This document shows positions 13,283 to 25,118 of a stretch of DNA of 64,000 nucleotides, one piece after another. The stretch's first letter is position 1. Every line of letters starts with the position of its first letter. The translations under genes were made by a program, and so were the position numbers. The notes under the pieces are model-generated. The model ran no database searches and had not been told where the DNA came from. It saw nothing but the letters and a program-made list of their open reading frames with translations. The stretch comes from Ophioderma brevispina (taxonomy: Eukaryota > Echinodermata > Ophiuroidea > Amphilepidida > Ophiodermatidae): the NCBI GenBank assembly GCA_023653785.1, contig JAMKCH010001611.1, positions 62,001-126,000 on the forward strand, read 5' to 3'.

Positions 13283-14003
13283 GCATGCAGGATTACATGT
13301 ATTTGAGGAGGAGGTCGACAAAGTAACTATGGCTGTGCAATTCAAACATTTGAAGCGGCAGAAAGCATGTTGCAAATGTGTCACAAGAAGAGCTGTGTCC
13401 TAATTGTCACAAGAACAGCTGTGTCGCAGTTTCATGAGTGTCGAATTTTACCCACGGAAACACCTAGGAGGCGGGAGGTCTTATTTTTTTATACGAATAC
13501 TAAAGTAACTGTGAAAACAGCTTATTGTCAAAATGTAAGTTAAATTTTGATGGTGGATGTTAATGTGATGACTATTAGTATGCCGCGGTGTTCTATTGGC
13601 CGCTCATTATTGAAACAGGACATTACGAGTGTTGTCAAGGGCTGCATGCAAAATTTACATGTATTTGAGGAGGAGGTCGACAAAGTAACTATGGCTGTCG
13701 CAATGTCACAACATTTAAGAATGGTTGTCACTAGATTAGACGCCAAGAGTCAATGTGTCATAAGAAGAACTGAATCGCAAGAGTCACAAGAACATCTGTG
13801 CCGCAGTTACATGAGTGCCGAATTTTACCCACGGAGGCGGCGGGAGGTCTTATTTTTAATACGAACACTAAAGTAACTGTGAAAACAGCTTATTGTCAAA
13901 ATGTAAGTTAAATTTTGATGGTGGATTTTAATGTGATGAGCATTAGTATGCCACAGTGCTCCACTGGCCGCTCACTGAAACAGGACATTACGAATGTCGT
14001 TCC
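13283..14003. repeat. Tandem duplication of 360 bp sub-repeat
   Basis: Two adjacent units, each starting GCATGCA and each containing TTACATGTATTTGAGG, the GAGGTCGACAAAGTAACTATG block, CGAATTTTACCCACGGA and AACTGTGAAAACAGCTTATTG. The spacing between equivalent points is about 362 bases. The frame 13547-13876 crosses the unit border and is not preserved in the other unit, so I do not call it a gene. Confidence 0.85.
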
Positions 14004-14855
14004 AAAGCAGAACTGTTCATCAGTTAGGCGCACACACTAAACTTACGTCAACGGTTTAGATGATATTGAAATCTCAGTTGTTTGATTTTAATGCCAGACT
14101 ACGAATCACGAAATGCCCCTTTAACTTGCTAGATTAAGTTCGTATGGATGTGAACCCCGGAGCCCTTTTGAATAGGATTGCAAACTAATGGGTTTCCCCA
14201 AAATAAGTTCCCTCAAAAATTCGAATACATTTCGTTGCATAACTTCATTTAGAAGTGCATGCTTAGAAACTTCTAAACGGTTTTCAAAAGAGAAAACATT
14301 TGGCTCTGCCACAAAACTTGTTGCTTTTCAAAAGGTATTAGCACACACTCCATTTTCCAAAAATGACGTTTTCAGAAAAAGGTGGCACTTTGCAGCATTT
14401 AAAGGTCTAAAGTCAGCCATTGTCAACAACGATTTTCATTTTCTTCCATTTTTAATCATTGCAGTCTGAAGTAAATAACTTTAAAACATTAACGCATAGG
14501 CAAAAAAAAAAAAAAAAAAATAAATAAATAAACGGTCATTAGATGTTTGTCGTTAGGTTTAGGGCTAGGTTTATGTTTTGAGTGGAAAACACAATATGAC
14601 AAAATTCGGAACACCCACCTTTAAATGGTTATTTCATGTGCGTACTTCTCTTCACTCTCTATCTAATCTCATGTGCAAAAGTTTTGCATAATTTCAATTC
14701 AAATTTTGTTTTGACTTTCTTTCAACTTCTTTTCTCCCATTTAAATCAGCACCAAAACAAAGCAACAATAACAAAATGACAACTCTTAAACAACCAGTGA
14801 CCTTGACGACTTTATTGAACTGTCGACTTACAACTGGTTTACGCATATCCGTTAA

Positions 14856-15313
14856 AGGAGAACCCGTACAACGAATAATATTAACAATATACACTATAAA
14901 ATAATTATTGACCACATATCGAGTGGTTTCATAGAAAAACGGAATTATATTAACCCTAACAATGAATTAAAAACCACCTAGTCTGACCATGTGATATTTA
15001 AAAATCGCGCTAATGTATAACGTGTTATGCGATACGACCAGCACGTTTGTGTCATACATGCCATAGGAAATACACATTATGAAAGCGTCATGTGTGAAGG
15101 TGTATGACGCTACTGTGCCGTCCGTATCGCATAACACAAATACATATCCCACATACACTAGCGCGAATTTCAAATAGCGCATGGTCAGACAAAATGTTTT
15201 TAATTCGTTTTATGGTTAGTATAATTCCGTTTTCCCATGAAACCACTCCATATGTGTTTAATATTGTTTTTATAGCGTATATTGTGTAATTTATTCTTGA
15301 TACAGGTTCTCCG
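14856..15313. mobile_element. TTAA-flanked foldback MITE
   Basis: A 458 bp near-perfect palindrome inserted in copy 2 of the large repeat. TTAA lies at both borders (14852-14855 and 15314-15317), and the ends read AGGAGAACC and GGTTCTCCG. The arms, each about 210 bases, share GAGTGGTTTCAT, AACGGAATTATA, GTCTGACCATG, CGCGCTA and GTTATGCGATACG in inverse order around a centre near 15085. Copy 1 has a site containing GTTAATATATAG without the insert (near 6025-6040). TTAA targets are used by piggyBac and Kolobok families; the ends do not begin CCC, so Kolobok-like or unclassified is more likely. The element encodes no protein; frames in it are palindrome shadows. Confidence 0.85.
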
Positions 15314-16479
15314 TTAATTTTTTTAATACGATAGTCAAGTAGGCGTATTTTAACAAAACATGTTGAATTATGTTATGTAGTTCGTATTACTGATATGAAT
15401 TCAAATTTGATGAATACCTCATCGTTGGGATTCGAATCAAAGTCTGTAACCGTGGTAACAGAACATGGGGGAATTAGACACGGGAAACTCTCATCAATCA
15501 CATGCAGTCCTTTATGCAGTGTATGAACATGTTGAATGTTTGATGTTTAAGGAAACTGGGTTTATCCTGTCGATGATTGATGGCAACATGGACGGTATAT
15601 GTCAAATATTCTCTGAGGGAAGACGTCTCACTCGCATCTAGGTTATTATGTGTTTTTGTAACAACATATAAAGCGGGTATAGGTAAAGGTAAAATATAAG
15701 GAATGCTTGATGGAAGTTCCTTTTTAAACTCTCATCTAACCAAGATGTTTTTTTCATAACACGACGACCAATCTAAAAAGTATGTACCAAAAGTGGTACA
15801 ATAAATAAATGCTGTTTCACATGGTTCTGTTCCATTATTTGCTGCAGGCAATCTACAGATATATGCAATTAACTGCAGTAGGTCAAAATCTGAAATGCAA
15901 ATGGGGAATTTTGCATGAATAAATAAATCATTACTGTTTACTTTCCTCGACACGATTGAAAAGTGGCATCTACGTATTGCGAAACACAATAAGAGTGACG
16001 TTATCGGGTGATGTCAGGTGAAGTTTGGAAGCTGTTCCCCCATATAGATTTTGTGCTCCATGACAGCTTGGAACAGTTTAGGTACAATCAGTAGTAAGTT
16101 GTGACATTTAGTGAGCAATTTGTGTGGTTTACATCTAATAAGCCTATTGCTAGTGTTGTGTCGCTTTCGATAGCTTGGACCAACTGCGCTTTATTTTCAG
16201 TTGTTTGGTGTATCTTCTCGGACTATAATCATAAATTAGTACAGTGCATTCCAATTACAATAGGATTCCGATTACAAAATTACAAAATCGCTTCTTTTAT
16301 GAAAAATACGCACTTTTGAGCATTACTATTCGCAGGTATAGTTTACTAGACAATTACCTATACAACTGTGCAAAAATCTTAAATTTTGGAAATTGGGGGC
16401 GCTCTTAAGAAATATGTTGTTATTGCTTTAACACTGTGTCAGAAAATCTCCTCTGATGGTAAATGGTCTTCCAACATGA

Positions 16480-16540
16480 AAATAAAAGCCTAGCTATACC
16501 TAGAAAGCTAGGAAAGCTAGGTTTCCCTAGAAAGGTCACT
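16480..16540. repeat. CTAGG micro-repeat at insertion border
   Basis: Repeats of AAAGCTAGG and CCTAGAAAG alternate in direct and inverse order (CTAGGAAAG, GCTAGGTTTCCCTAG). It lies exactly where copy 2 stops matching copy 1. Confidence 0.5.
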
Positions 16541-16679
16541 CGGTAATTGATCTTGTAAACATTCAGCTATCTCTTTCAAAAAAGAACATCTCATTACATC
16601 ATGCAAGTTGTAAACAAACAATGGTTGCCCCTTGTAAGGGTTTCAGGGTTTTTTTTATGTTAACATCATTTCAAATCCC

Positions 16680-16915
16680 ATCTCTCGCCGAATGGTGCAT
16701 AGGACATCGCCTGTCTCCGATTCCATAACCTGGGTCACAAGTTCATTAAATGCAGTAAAAGTTGCAGAGGGGTAGTCTAACGGTAGCTCCGAATGTTAAA
16801 CTTTACTACGCCATTTTTAATCGACATGTAAAGTCTTTGAAATGACTCGGCAGGGATTCAAACTCACGACTTCCAGACTATGAAGCGGGCGCTCCAACCA
16901 TAGGCCGACAGATCG
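16680..16915 (-). mobile_element. tRNA-derived SINE, degraded
   Basis: On the minus strand the head reads as a tRNA-like unit (16908-16847): TCGGC pairs with GCCGA, an A-box-like TATGGTTGGAGC, an anticodon-loop-like CTTCATAG, and a B box GAGTTTGAATCC. At about 62 nt it is too short for a working tRNA. Further downstream (16695-16745) it carries GTCCTATGCACCATT, a phrase shared with the SINE at 18455-18775 in the matching position. This makes it a SINE of a related family and not a tRNA gene. The far 3' end is not clear. Confidence 0.6.
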
Positions 16916-16919
16916 GTTT

Positions 16920-18450
16920 AAACATTTATTTTATTTGAAGTATGACTTGTTTTTTTCGTTTGCACCATACGGACTGTTGTTTTCCGTTTGTACTAGAATA
17001 AATAGGCCCTATGTTTGTATAATACCTAAGGACCGACTGCTGTTTTCCGTCGTGTTGAATTTTGAAACGGACAGGGATTACGTTAGCTACTGATTCTAAA
17101 TAATGTCATTTCCTACCTAATTTCACACAATATAGGTTAAATAAACAAAGAGAACGTACACCTTTCCAAACTCCGTTTACAGAGACAAACAAAAGTTCTA
17201 TTAAATTAAGAAGAATCTTATTAGATCTAGTATAAAGTTTCTTCTTGTACAAACATTCATTTCTTAAAACAAAATTTACAATCCAGGACAGTATCCGTGA
17301 CAACATAACACGTGCGTCGGTTGAAAAACAAATTAGTCCTTTTCAATCACATTCACTTCAATTTACATGGTAGCTTCAACAGGCAATCACCAGCAAACAA
17401 AAGGCTGACAGGGTAAAATCTGGGTTAAATAGATCAACGCCTTCTATTTGAACTGCTTAGCCTGTGGAAAATGGCCCTACCTCAGGGGGCCCAGTATACC
17501 AAACTCTAGCTTAAATCAAAACATTTAGCTAACCGTATTCCTCGGAAGAGCGCTCAAGTGCCAAACACAAACATAACTGATATCAACAGACGTGCACTTC
17601 TAGAGTTACGAAATTTTAGGATTTAATGCAAAATATGGAAACTGTCAAAGGTATAGATGTCATAACTGGGGGCTAAAATCAAGCTGTTATATCCGCTGAA
17701 AACAACATTAATCCTGAAATGTCACGGAAACATATCATCTTATGGCCATGTATGTGAAACGACCTATTGTGGACAATGTGACGCCGGCAACAGATCGATT
17801 ACTTGACCGAGTTCTCTATTTTCGGAAGGTCCGTGTCATACCCTATGTATTTTTCACACAAATCATGAATTTGAGAAACGTTACCGCAATATCGTGTTGG
17901 TGTTTTCCATCCCCGTGTGAGGAAAATGAAGGGTGCGGAGGAAACTTGGTGCATTGCACATTTACAAGCATCTACAGCGACAATGTTTGCTGTAAAGCTT
18001 TTTGCTCGAGGCATTATGATACCCCCAGCGTAAAATCGGAACTGTGCCCTCTACCCTGACAGATAAAAATATTTGCTTCCACGGCACCATTGGAAAAAAA
18101 GTTACCTCAGATTGTAAATCTTGGGCGCTTAGGGAAATTTAAGATAAATTAAAATAATAAACCCTCAACACTACTATAGTGCATGTAAAATAGATCCCGT
18201 TCCATAACATTTTTCTAACATGTGAAAGTGCTCCTCTTTTGCTAGTACAAAATATTCCTCCTATGTAGATAAGTTCGTCCATAGCATGGGCTAGACTCAT
18301 AGCACCAAGCTAGAGCCTAGACCTATTACGAGTTGCTATAGGGCTGGTTCACTATTCCTGTTGGTTGTCCTTTGGTGACAATCATCCCGACACGTCGCCA
18401 CGGGAACCGTCCTGTACCCTTAATAATAAAGATGCATTTTAATATCAATA
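16920..18450. other. Copy-2 insert interior, no clear gene
   Basis: Short frames on both strands. One frame (17742-18059, +) encodes a cysteine-rich stretch, CWCFPSPCEENEGCGG followed by four more cysteines, but has no signal peptide and no flanking splice support. I therefore list it under findings and do not annotate it as a gene. Confidence 0.35.
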
Positions 18451-18454
18451 CATG

Positions 18455-18775
18455 CTAATAATAATAAAATCAATGTGGACATTTATATAGCCCCCTTCAC
18501 AAAACATCAAAGCCCTTTACATTTATTCCTCTGTCACTAGAATATGTCAGCTGCCATAGCAAATGCCCAGGTATACTCATACCTTTGAGGCGGCGCCCAA
18601 TGGAGCATAGGACTATATTTCTAACGGCTCCCCATTTCGCACCTGGGTGGAGAAAGGCAAGCGAGTTACAGTGCCTTGCCCAGAAGCACAACACATAGGC
18701 CCCATCGGGACTCGAACCCACGCCCTCCCTTTGGGTCATGAGTCGGTCGTTGTATCCACTGGACCAGACGTTTCG
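18455..18775 (-). mobile_element. tRNA-derived SINE, near full length
   Basis: Read on the minus strand from about 18775: an A-box region GTCCAGTGGATACAACG, a CTCATGA loop, then B box GGTTCGAGTCC (18718-18708). After the head comes GTTGTGCTTCTGGGCAAGGC (18692-18673) and TTCTCCACCCAGGTGCG, a conserved central module found in many invertebrate SINEs. The 3' end has AAAGGGCTTTGATG, GGGGGCTATATAAATGTCC and an ATTATTATTA tail near 18470-18455. Pol III promoter, body and simple-repeat tail are all present. About 320 bp. Confidence 0.85.
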
Positions 18776-19624
18776 TCAAATAATAATTTTACAGGAGAAG
18801 CATTTTAAGTGTTTTGCGGTGTGGTAAATTAATATTTCCACACTGAGAAAATGATACAAGCTCTAATTGAATTTCAAAAAAATACAAGTCACATTTTCTA
18901 GTTTATAGTTATTAATTAATAAGAGAATTTCCTTGGGTCGTTTGCGGCAGGTACGACCTTCTTGTTATAATCGGGCGTTTTCCAAGGCGACACTCCCACA
19001 CGCTTATACACTTACGAATTCGGCATATTTAGCGGAATAAACTGCAAGTTCCCTAGCGTAAAGGTTATCAATTTCCTAATGTGTCAGCTTGTCAGGGTGT
19101 CCTCTTATGGAAACACCCTTCTAATGGGAAATGAAACTTAATGAATGCAGATTTTGATAAGTTAAACAAAGATACGTATGCACGTGACTTGTTATACAAT
19201 TTAAACTATACGCTTTGAAATCCATTTAAGTAATTAATTTTTCTCCAAAATGTCACTACTTTGTTGTATTGATCGATAATCTACAATCCATTGCAGAAGA
19301 TCTGAGAAACACTCATTTTCTTAATTCTACATTTAGTTAGGCGCAATTGCTCAAAGAATAATGCCGCTATTAAAAGTTCGATGTTATAATTTTGCTCTAT
19401 GTGCACAGAGCATAAAATTTATGCCACTATTTTTCATGCTCCTTTCGTTTTTCATTCCCGAGGACATTTCGAACAAGCAAACGGGATGGAAACTACCTAT
19501 AATGCGTTTACGCTATGTGCATATGAGGGAAATGGCTTTAAAAAAAGTTCATTTAAGGTCTTATACATTGAACGTGCATTCACTTCAAGACAAGATTAAT
19601 TAAACAACTACCTTTGAAAACCTG

Positions 19625-19990
19625 CAAAAAAGTTTTCTTCAAGGCTCAAAATAATCGTCATACGAGTGCAAAAAGTCGTATCTACATTTTCAAGATTTTA
19701 CAGGAAAAGTAGTCTTGTGTTCCGTATTTATTCATTGTTAGTTTTCAAATGAAAATAATATTTACACACATTGGAAATGTTTTTTTTAAAAATATATTAT
19801 GCATGTGTGCCGAATCTTACTTTCAAATTGTATCTGTAAGAAATTCGCAAGGCGTGCCATTAGACAGTCCCCATTTTGAGTAGTGATAGTTTCCTCGGGT
19901 ATGTCTTCTTTAATCTGTGTTTTTGGTGGTCTTGCTTTAGCATAGCGGGAGATGGGGCATGCGAGATTGACATGGTTTTATATTTGGCCG
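19625..19990. other. Spacer, no feature seen
   Basis: AT-rich stretch between the end of the large repeat and the first LINE residues. Nothing recognised. Confidence 0.4.
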
Positions 19991-21470
19991 CTCATGTACA
20001 ACTCTCTTGGCCAAAGTTTAACACCACTGGGCTCAAATCTTTGAGGAACGATCCCAACCTGACTTGTATGTCATCTGGAAGAAGGCTCTTTGATAAAGTA
20101 AGTCACACAATTCTTCTGGTTAACTTCACCAATATGGTATCTGCGGGCCACTTTGGCATTGGATTTCATCCTTTCGTTTAGTGCGTACATTTTCGTGGAG
20201 CCTCTTCAGGGTGGGTTGCTGTTAAATCTGGGGTCCCTCAGGGCTTTGCGTTCGGTCCTCTTCTGTTCAACTTGTTTGTATTAGATCCGCCAAACTACGT
20301 TTAATCACCTCTCCAGCAGAATGCTGATGACACCCTTGACTACAGGCCCTTCGTTCATGAGGTTATCTAGAAGAAATGGTGCTGGGCGCTTGGATCCCAC
20401 ATATCAAATTTTCAATTGACCCCTGGGTGTTATTCACAGTCAGAAGTACTTGTCACTTCTCGTGCCTGTAGAATACTTGGTTTTATTAGGCGGCTGGTTC
20501 GCTGTGATGATCCAAAAAATCTTGTCAGACTTTATACAACACTGTGTCGTCCAATTCTTCAATACGGTGTTCCTTCGTGGTTACCATATCAAACTGCTCA
20601 CATTAATTCTCTGGAAAAAAAATCAAAACGGATGGCCCGTAGCTGCATTCTAGCATCCAGGGGTGATCTTCAGTATTGTGAGCGTCTTCAGCAACTAGGC
20701 GCCGTATCACAGAGAGAGATTTACATACCTGCTATTGCCTTGTTAGCAAATGTCTGCATGGCATGTATGATTTAATTTATCTCTGTCAACTCGCGCCATG
20801 CACATACTCTTATGTTCACTAATACTTTACCCGTGCTGATACTTTCAAATTTACTGTTTTAATCTTTGATCAACTGCCTGCCGATACTCTTGTTCAACCT
20901 TCCCAGGTGTCTATCTTCGGCCAAAGTGCACTTTAAAAATCTTAATTGGTTTCAATGATTTTTTTGTGTGTATTTTTTGTTTTTATTTTTTAATTGGTGC
21001 ATAATTGTGTGGGTATTAGTTACTGTCTCATTTTGAGTCGGCTCTGTGTGTACGTGGGCCATATGCATTTGATATATTTTGTGGGTAATGGCCTAGGATC
21101 AAGGTTTTGTTGGCCCAATAAATATCTTCCCACTACATGCCTAACCCTTGCTGCTGTCTGGATGAACTTATAGGTTGGCCACTTTGAAATAGATTTTTAA
21201 TAATCACTGTTTGGTCCTCCCTGTCAGGGTGCACTCTATCTTATTTTGTTTTTTGGTTAATTGTGTTGTGGGAAGGGATGTGTTATGACCATCCTTTTAT
21301 GATTAGATATTTTACAATTTGATAGTGCAATTCTTAAAGGAGTGTTATGACCATCCTTCTCCTTGTGGATGTTTTACATTTGATTGTGTAATATAGTATT
21401 TGTAATCATTATAACAATAATGATTACACATTAAAATGTAAAATCCAGCCAATAAAATGAAATGAAATGC
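19990..21470 (+). mobile_element. LINE with decayed reverse transcriptase
   Basis: One frame carries ordered reverse transcriptase blocks broken by stops. FDKVSHTILL lies at about 20089-20118, SGVPQGFAFGPLLFNLFV at 20227-20280, and NADDT, a decayed YADD active site, near 20320. Next come LGFIRRLVRCDDPKNLVRLY, RPILQYGVPSW and INSLEKKSKRMAR (20480-20650). The distance between NADDT and LGFIRR is much shorter than in intact elements, implying an internal deletion of roughly 200 bp. A LPADTLVQPSQVSIF ending follows near 20874-20920 after a frameshift. The non-coding 3' region runs to an AAATGAAATGAAATG tail at about 21456-21469. It belongs to the CR1/Jockey/L2 group, exact clade uncertain, and is dead. 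Confidence 0.85.
20416..20775 (+). pseudogene. LINE reverse transcriptase C-terminal part
   Basis: About 119 codons open. The LGFIRRL block, LYTTLCRPILQYGVPSWLPY and the INSLEKKSKRMARSCI block match the thumb and connection region of non-LTR retrotransposon reverse transcriptases, where ---LY--LVRP-LEY---VW-P----I--LE--Q---- is conserved. The same reading frame continues upstream through two stop codons into the GVPQG and active-site blocks. The methionine at the start is therefore incidental. Stop codons and the lost YADD tyrosine show that the enzyme is inactive. Confidence 0.85.
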
Positions 21471-21865
21471 AGATCCATAAACTATACCAGTCTTCGCCGT
21501 TTGTTGTTCTTTATTCCGTAAATCACCGTAAATCATGAATTGGTGTTACGAAAAACTAGTATAGAGACTGCTACAGCCTTCATAGGATAGTGGAAATTAA
21601 CCATTATCGGAGTGCCTTTTATATCTTAGATCTTGAATTTACATTAACTTGAAAGTACTTAGAAATACTGGTAAGCCTTATCAGACTCATAACGATTTAT
21701 ACCAAAATAAAATTCGATCGATCGATCATTGCAGCTGCGGCGGAATGATTTTCAAAGTGGAGGGGCCAGTTGGAACTTTATGAGCAATTTTCCATACTTT
21801 ACTATCGTAAACGGGTGAGGGCAGGCTACCTGTTTTGCGGAACTCGTCGTACCAGTACCTTATAC
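21470..21865. other. Spacer, no feature seen
   Basis: Lies between the LINE tail and the 3.25 kb tandem unit. It contains the alternating motif CGATCGATCGAT near 21716-21727 and nothing else of note. Confidence 0.4.
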
Positions 21866-24800
21866 ATTGTATCCTACAATAAATGTTAAATTTGCTAAAC
21901 CCTGGCTTAGTATAAGGTGTTTAAAATAATTTTTAAATATATCCAAATTGCTTTTTATATTAACTGCATTATATATGCGTTTTGAACATTTTCAACACCT
22001 AAGGAATTGTCAATTTTGGACCGTTTTCTTCTTCAGCTTCTTTGAAATTTTCGATTACTTATTACTCATTCAATACAAATTATTACAAGAATAAGCTTTA
22101 AATACATTGATAGCATAAAACACTTGTAAAAACACATGCCAAATTAAACTCTATGCTTCGAATCACAACAAATCAAAAATTCTTTTTAGAGCTCTTTTAG
22201 TTTTTGAATTAAAGAGAAAAACGATATGCCATTGATATGCAAGATAGTCGTTATTTGGTCGCCTGCTTTGAAGTGCATGCGGGAGGTGGTAGTGACCCTC
22301 TATATTAAGGAAAATCAATCTTATAGTGCCACCAATCTTTTTTTAACGCATGCGCAAGTAATTGACAAAAACATTTTCCTACAGCGGTTATTGATGTGCT
22401 GGATGCATCAATACGTCTTTGAGTATTTAGAAAGTGAAAAAGAATACCTTCGTGCGTAACAAAAGGTGTTTTCTTTCACAGTGTTACGCTGTGTATCGAT
22501 CAAATCGCAGAAGAATAGCGGTACTAAATGTGGGGTTGCTATACTTATAGCTTTTCATGACTTTTTCACAATTCGTGGCTCAAATATGTATTGAAATGTT
22601 ACCACAACAAAAAAAATGCGATTAGCATTTTTTAACTTAAAAATCAACGAAGGGGAAACATGAAAATTTCTGCAAAAGATCACAGGTTTATCAAACATCT
22701 CCTCTCAGTATTCTAATAAGAGCGTCAAAAAGTTCTAGATCTATTTTAGCCCCCGCACGGGATTACTTTGTTGTGTGTGGCTGGACATTGGCCCGGTTAT
22801 GGCATGATATCGATTCAAACTTGTTGTGTAAACCTATGCTCTCAAATGTCAACTTCTACTCCTTGACCGCTAAGATAGTTTGTTTTTTTTGTAGTATATT
22901 TTTTTTTGCCTTTCCGTCCGTATTTTATTTATTCTAACCGAGAAAAATTATCGACCTAAAAAGTTTAAAATACAGGTGTCGGCCTTTGGGCCGTACTGCC
23001 TCCTCGATCGTGATTTTTTTATTGCGTGTCCTTATTAATAGGGCTACAATACAACCATTCTCGTAAGTTTGGTAAAGAACTGATGGAAGATGTTGTAGTA
23101 GTGTAAAAGGACCTATCTGAATCCATATTTTTTTGGGTCCAACTCTGGAAGGTAAAAAGTTATGTAACATAAGGGGGAACATTAATAATGTTTAAATTTT
23201 TTTGGTAATTAAGTCAAATTGTCCTTAAATTACCCACTACATTGGTCTCGGTATAGTTTGTGTAGTTTTCCACCTTTAGTTACACATGTAGCGCTCTCTC
23301 ACGTTCAGTCCATTCTAGGGTAAATCGTTACCCATTCTCCGAGTTTGTAGATTATCATGTTCTGCAGTGTCAAATATTGGATCCTAAACATGATAATCAT
23401 AAAATTAGTAACGATTTACGCCCAAAATTTTGTCTCGCCCATCAATTTTATAACTCATCAGCTCGACCAATACTTTGGGATCACTCCATCAAATTTTTAT
23501 GTGAAACCGGTGGCAAGTTGTTTCGTCAAAGTTATTTTCACAATGTTTGGTATTTGGTTGCGTTCTTATGGTGGCACAATGTACAGGGTCTAACATAATG
23601 TTATAGCGTCACAAACGGGTACTCAAAATTGCATGCAGATCTATCACCCAAGAATTATAAGCATTTTTCTGCCTTGAAATTAAACCAACCAGTTTAAATC
23701 TGAGCATTGGATGTTTATTGCTAGGATGACCTTGAACTTTATCCGGGCTGTTGCCGTGTAACTTAAGGTCGCAACAAGACAAACTGTACCTTTTTAATCC
23801 TTATAATAAGACAAACTATATTGATGTATATTTAAACACAATTTTACTTGATTTCAAATCCCCCTTTACTAGTTTTACCCTCTTATTTTACAATGTTCTC
23901 CACGATTGCCAGAGTCAGAGGTTGGACCCCAAAATTATAATTCAGCATCCTTCAAGCTAGAGAAAAACATCAATCTTTCTAATTCCCCAAACGTCGAGGA
24001 TAGGTTTCTCTTTTGCAACCCCACTATAGAGACAGCATTGAGGTGAAGAATGTTCCAACAATTTTTTGTGTTACACGAGTATATATCGAGCAGGTCGAAG
24101 ATTGTTGTTCTTTTGTTGTAAACTATTTAATTGAAAATATCTTCCAAAGCAACACTGCAATCTTTCGTTTGTTGTTAGTAGAAATTGATGCACGATGTTC
24201 CCTTTTTCTTATTCTTCTTTTCCTTTAGTAACCTTCCTTGATAAGTATGAATGTTAATTTGAATAAGGCAGCTCGAGAGGGAGGGTGTTTTCAAGCGGAT
24301 ACCCTTTAGAAAAGAAAATGGGGAATTCGGTCAGGTAATCGATCTCTTTTCGACGGCGTATTGTCCACAATAGACCATATTACCAACTTGCCCCGGCGAG
24401 ATGATGTCTTTTACTAAAATCCGGATTAAATATGCCACCTTTTTCTATCCAGCCAATTAAACATTCAAATTCTAGCCTCAAGACATGACATCTAAACCCT
24501 TGACAGTTTCAACGTTTTATAATCATTGTTGGAATTCGAAAACCTGAAGTGATAGCTTTCCATGTATATTCTTGACATTTGAGAATTTTGCAAGGTTGGC
24601 TTCCTGGTTTACTTGATTTTGGCAAGCGTGAGACCTTAGATCTCTGAATTAGGGCCAATGTCTACAAGTTTCATAGTATAACTCAAATAAAATGGGTTGA
24701 TCTATTTAACCAAGAATTCTTGTTAGTCGCTCTTTTTGCATGGCATGTGATGTAAACTAAAGGTACTTCTTCCGAATGGAGTGCATCTACTTGATCTGAG

Positions 24801-25118
24801 AGCCTGACACTTGCATACACTCACCAGCAATTTTTGTGGGAAACAAACTCGTGATTTTGACGGTAGAAGCGATAATGTATATTGCACCGCATATTCTTGG
24901 AATGGGCTACTATTGATAGATAACCATTAAAATGCGCTTTCTTCCAAAGGAAATGAGATTAGTGCGTCTACTTAGCATGACAAAATGAAATAGCTGTTAG
25001 TATAAATATACATATCGTATCACCCTTATCTCCTAAAGCATTACTTATCTTCTAAAGCATGTACACTCTCATTTACTCTCTCTCTCTCTCTCTCCCTCCC
25101 TCTCACACCATTTACGTA
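21866..25118. repeat. 3.25 kb tandem unit, copy A
   Basis: Begins TATCCTACAATAAATG. Virtually its whole length realigns with 25119-28352, with shared phrases such as CACCTAAGGAATTGTCAATT, GGTCGCCTGCT, TCTAATAAGAG, ATTGGATCC, CTAGGATGACCTTGAAC and GCAGGTCGAAGATGTTG-like text in the same order. Differences are mostly one- to three-base gaps. It ends in a (TC)n run at 25074-25103 plus TACGTATCGTCC. No frame stays open in both copies, so it looks non-coding. Part of it (about 22780-22900) also resembles 34335-34450. Confidence 0.9.
25074..25103. repeat. (TC)n microsatellite
   Basis: An uninterrupted CT run followed by CCCTCCCTCTC. The second unit has a shorter, impure version near 28310-28335. 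Confidence 0.9.

Larger units (their letters stand above)
11095..19625. repeat. Large direct repeat, copy 2
   Basis: Colinear partner of 1-7800, starting at GTAATGGATAATAG. Copy-2-only material: the doubled sub-repeat (13283-14003), a TTAA-flanked foldback element (14856-15313) and a 2.6 kb block (about 16480-19075) with two SINEs. A-rich runs near 14502-14532 are also specific to it. Homology fades near 19625. Confidence 0.85.

Noticed and set aside
14967..15289. Overlapping frames on both strands
   Set aside because: They are mirror shadows of the palindromic foldback element.
16847..16908. tRNA gene
   Set aside because: Only about 62 nt with an incomplete acceptor stem; downstream sequence matches a SINE body.
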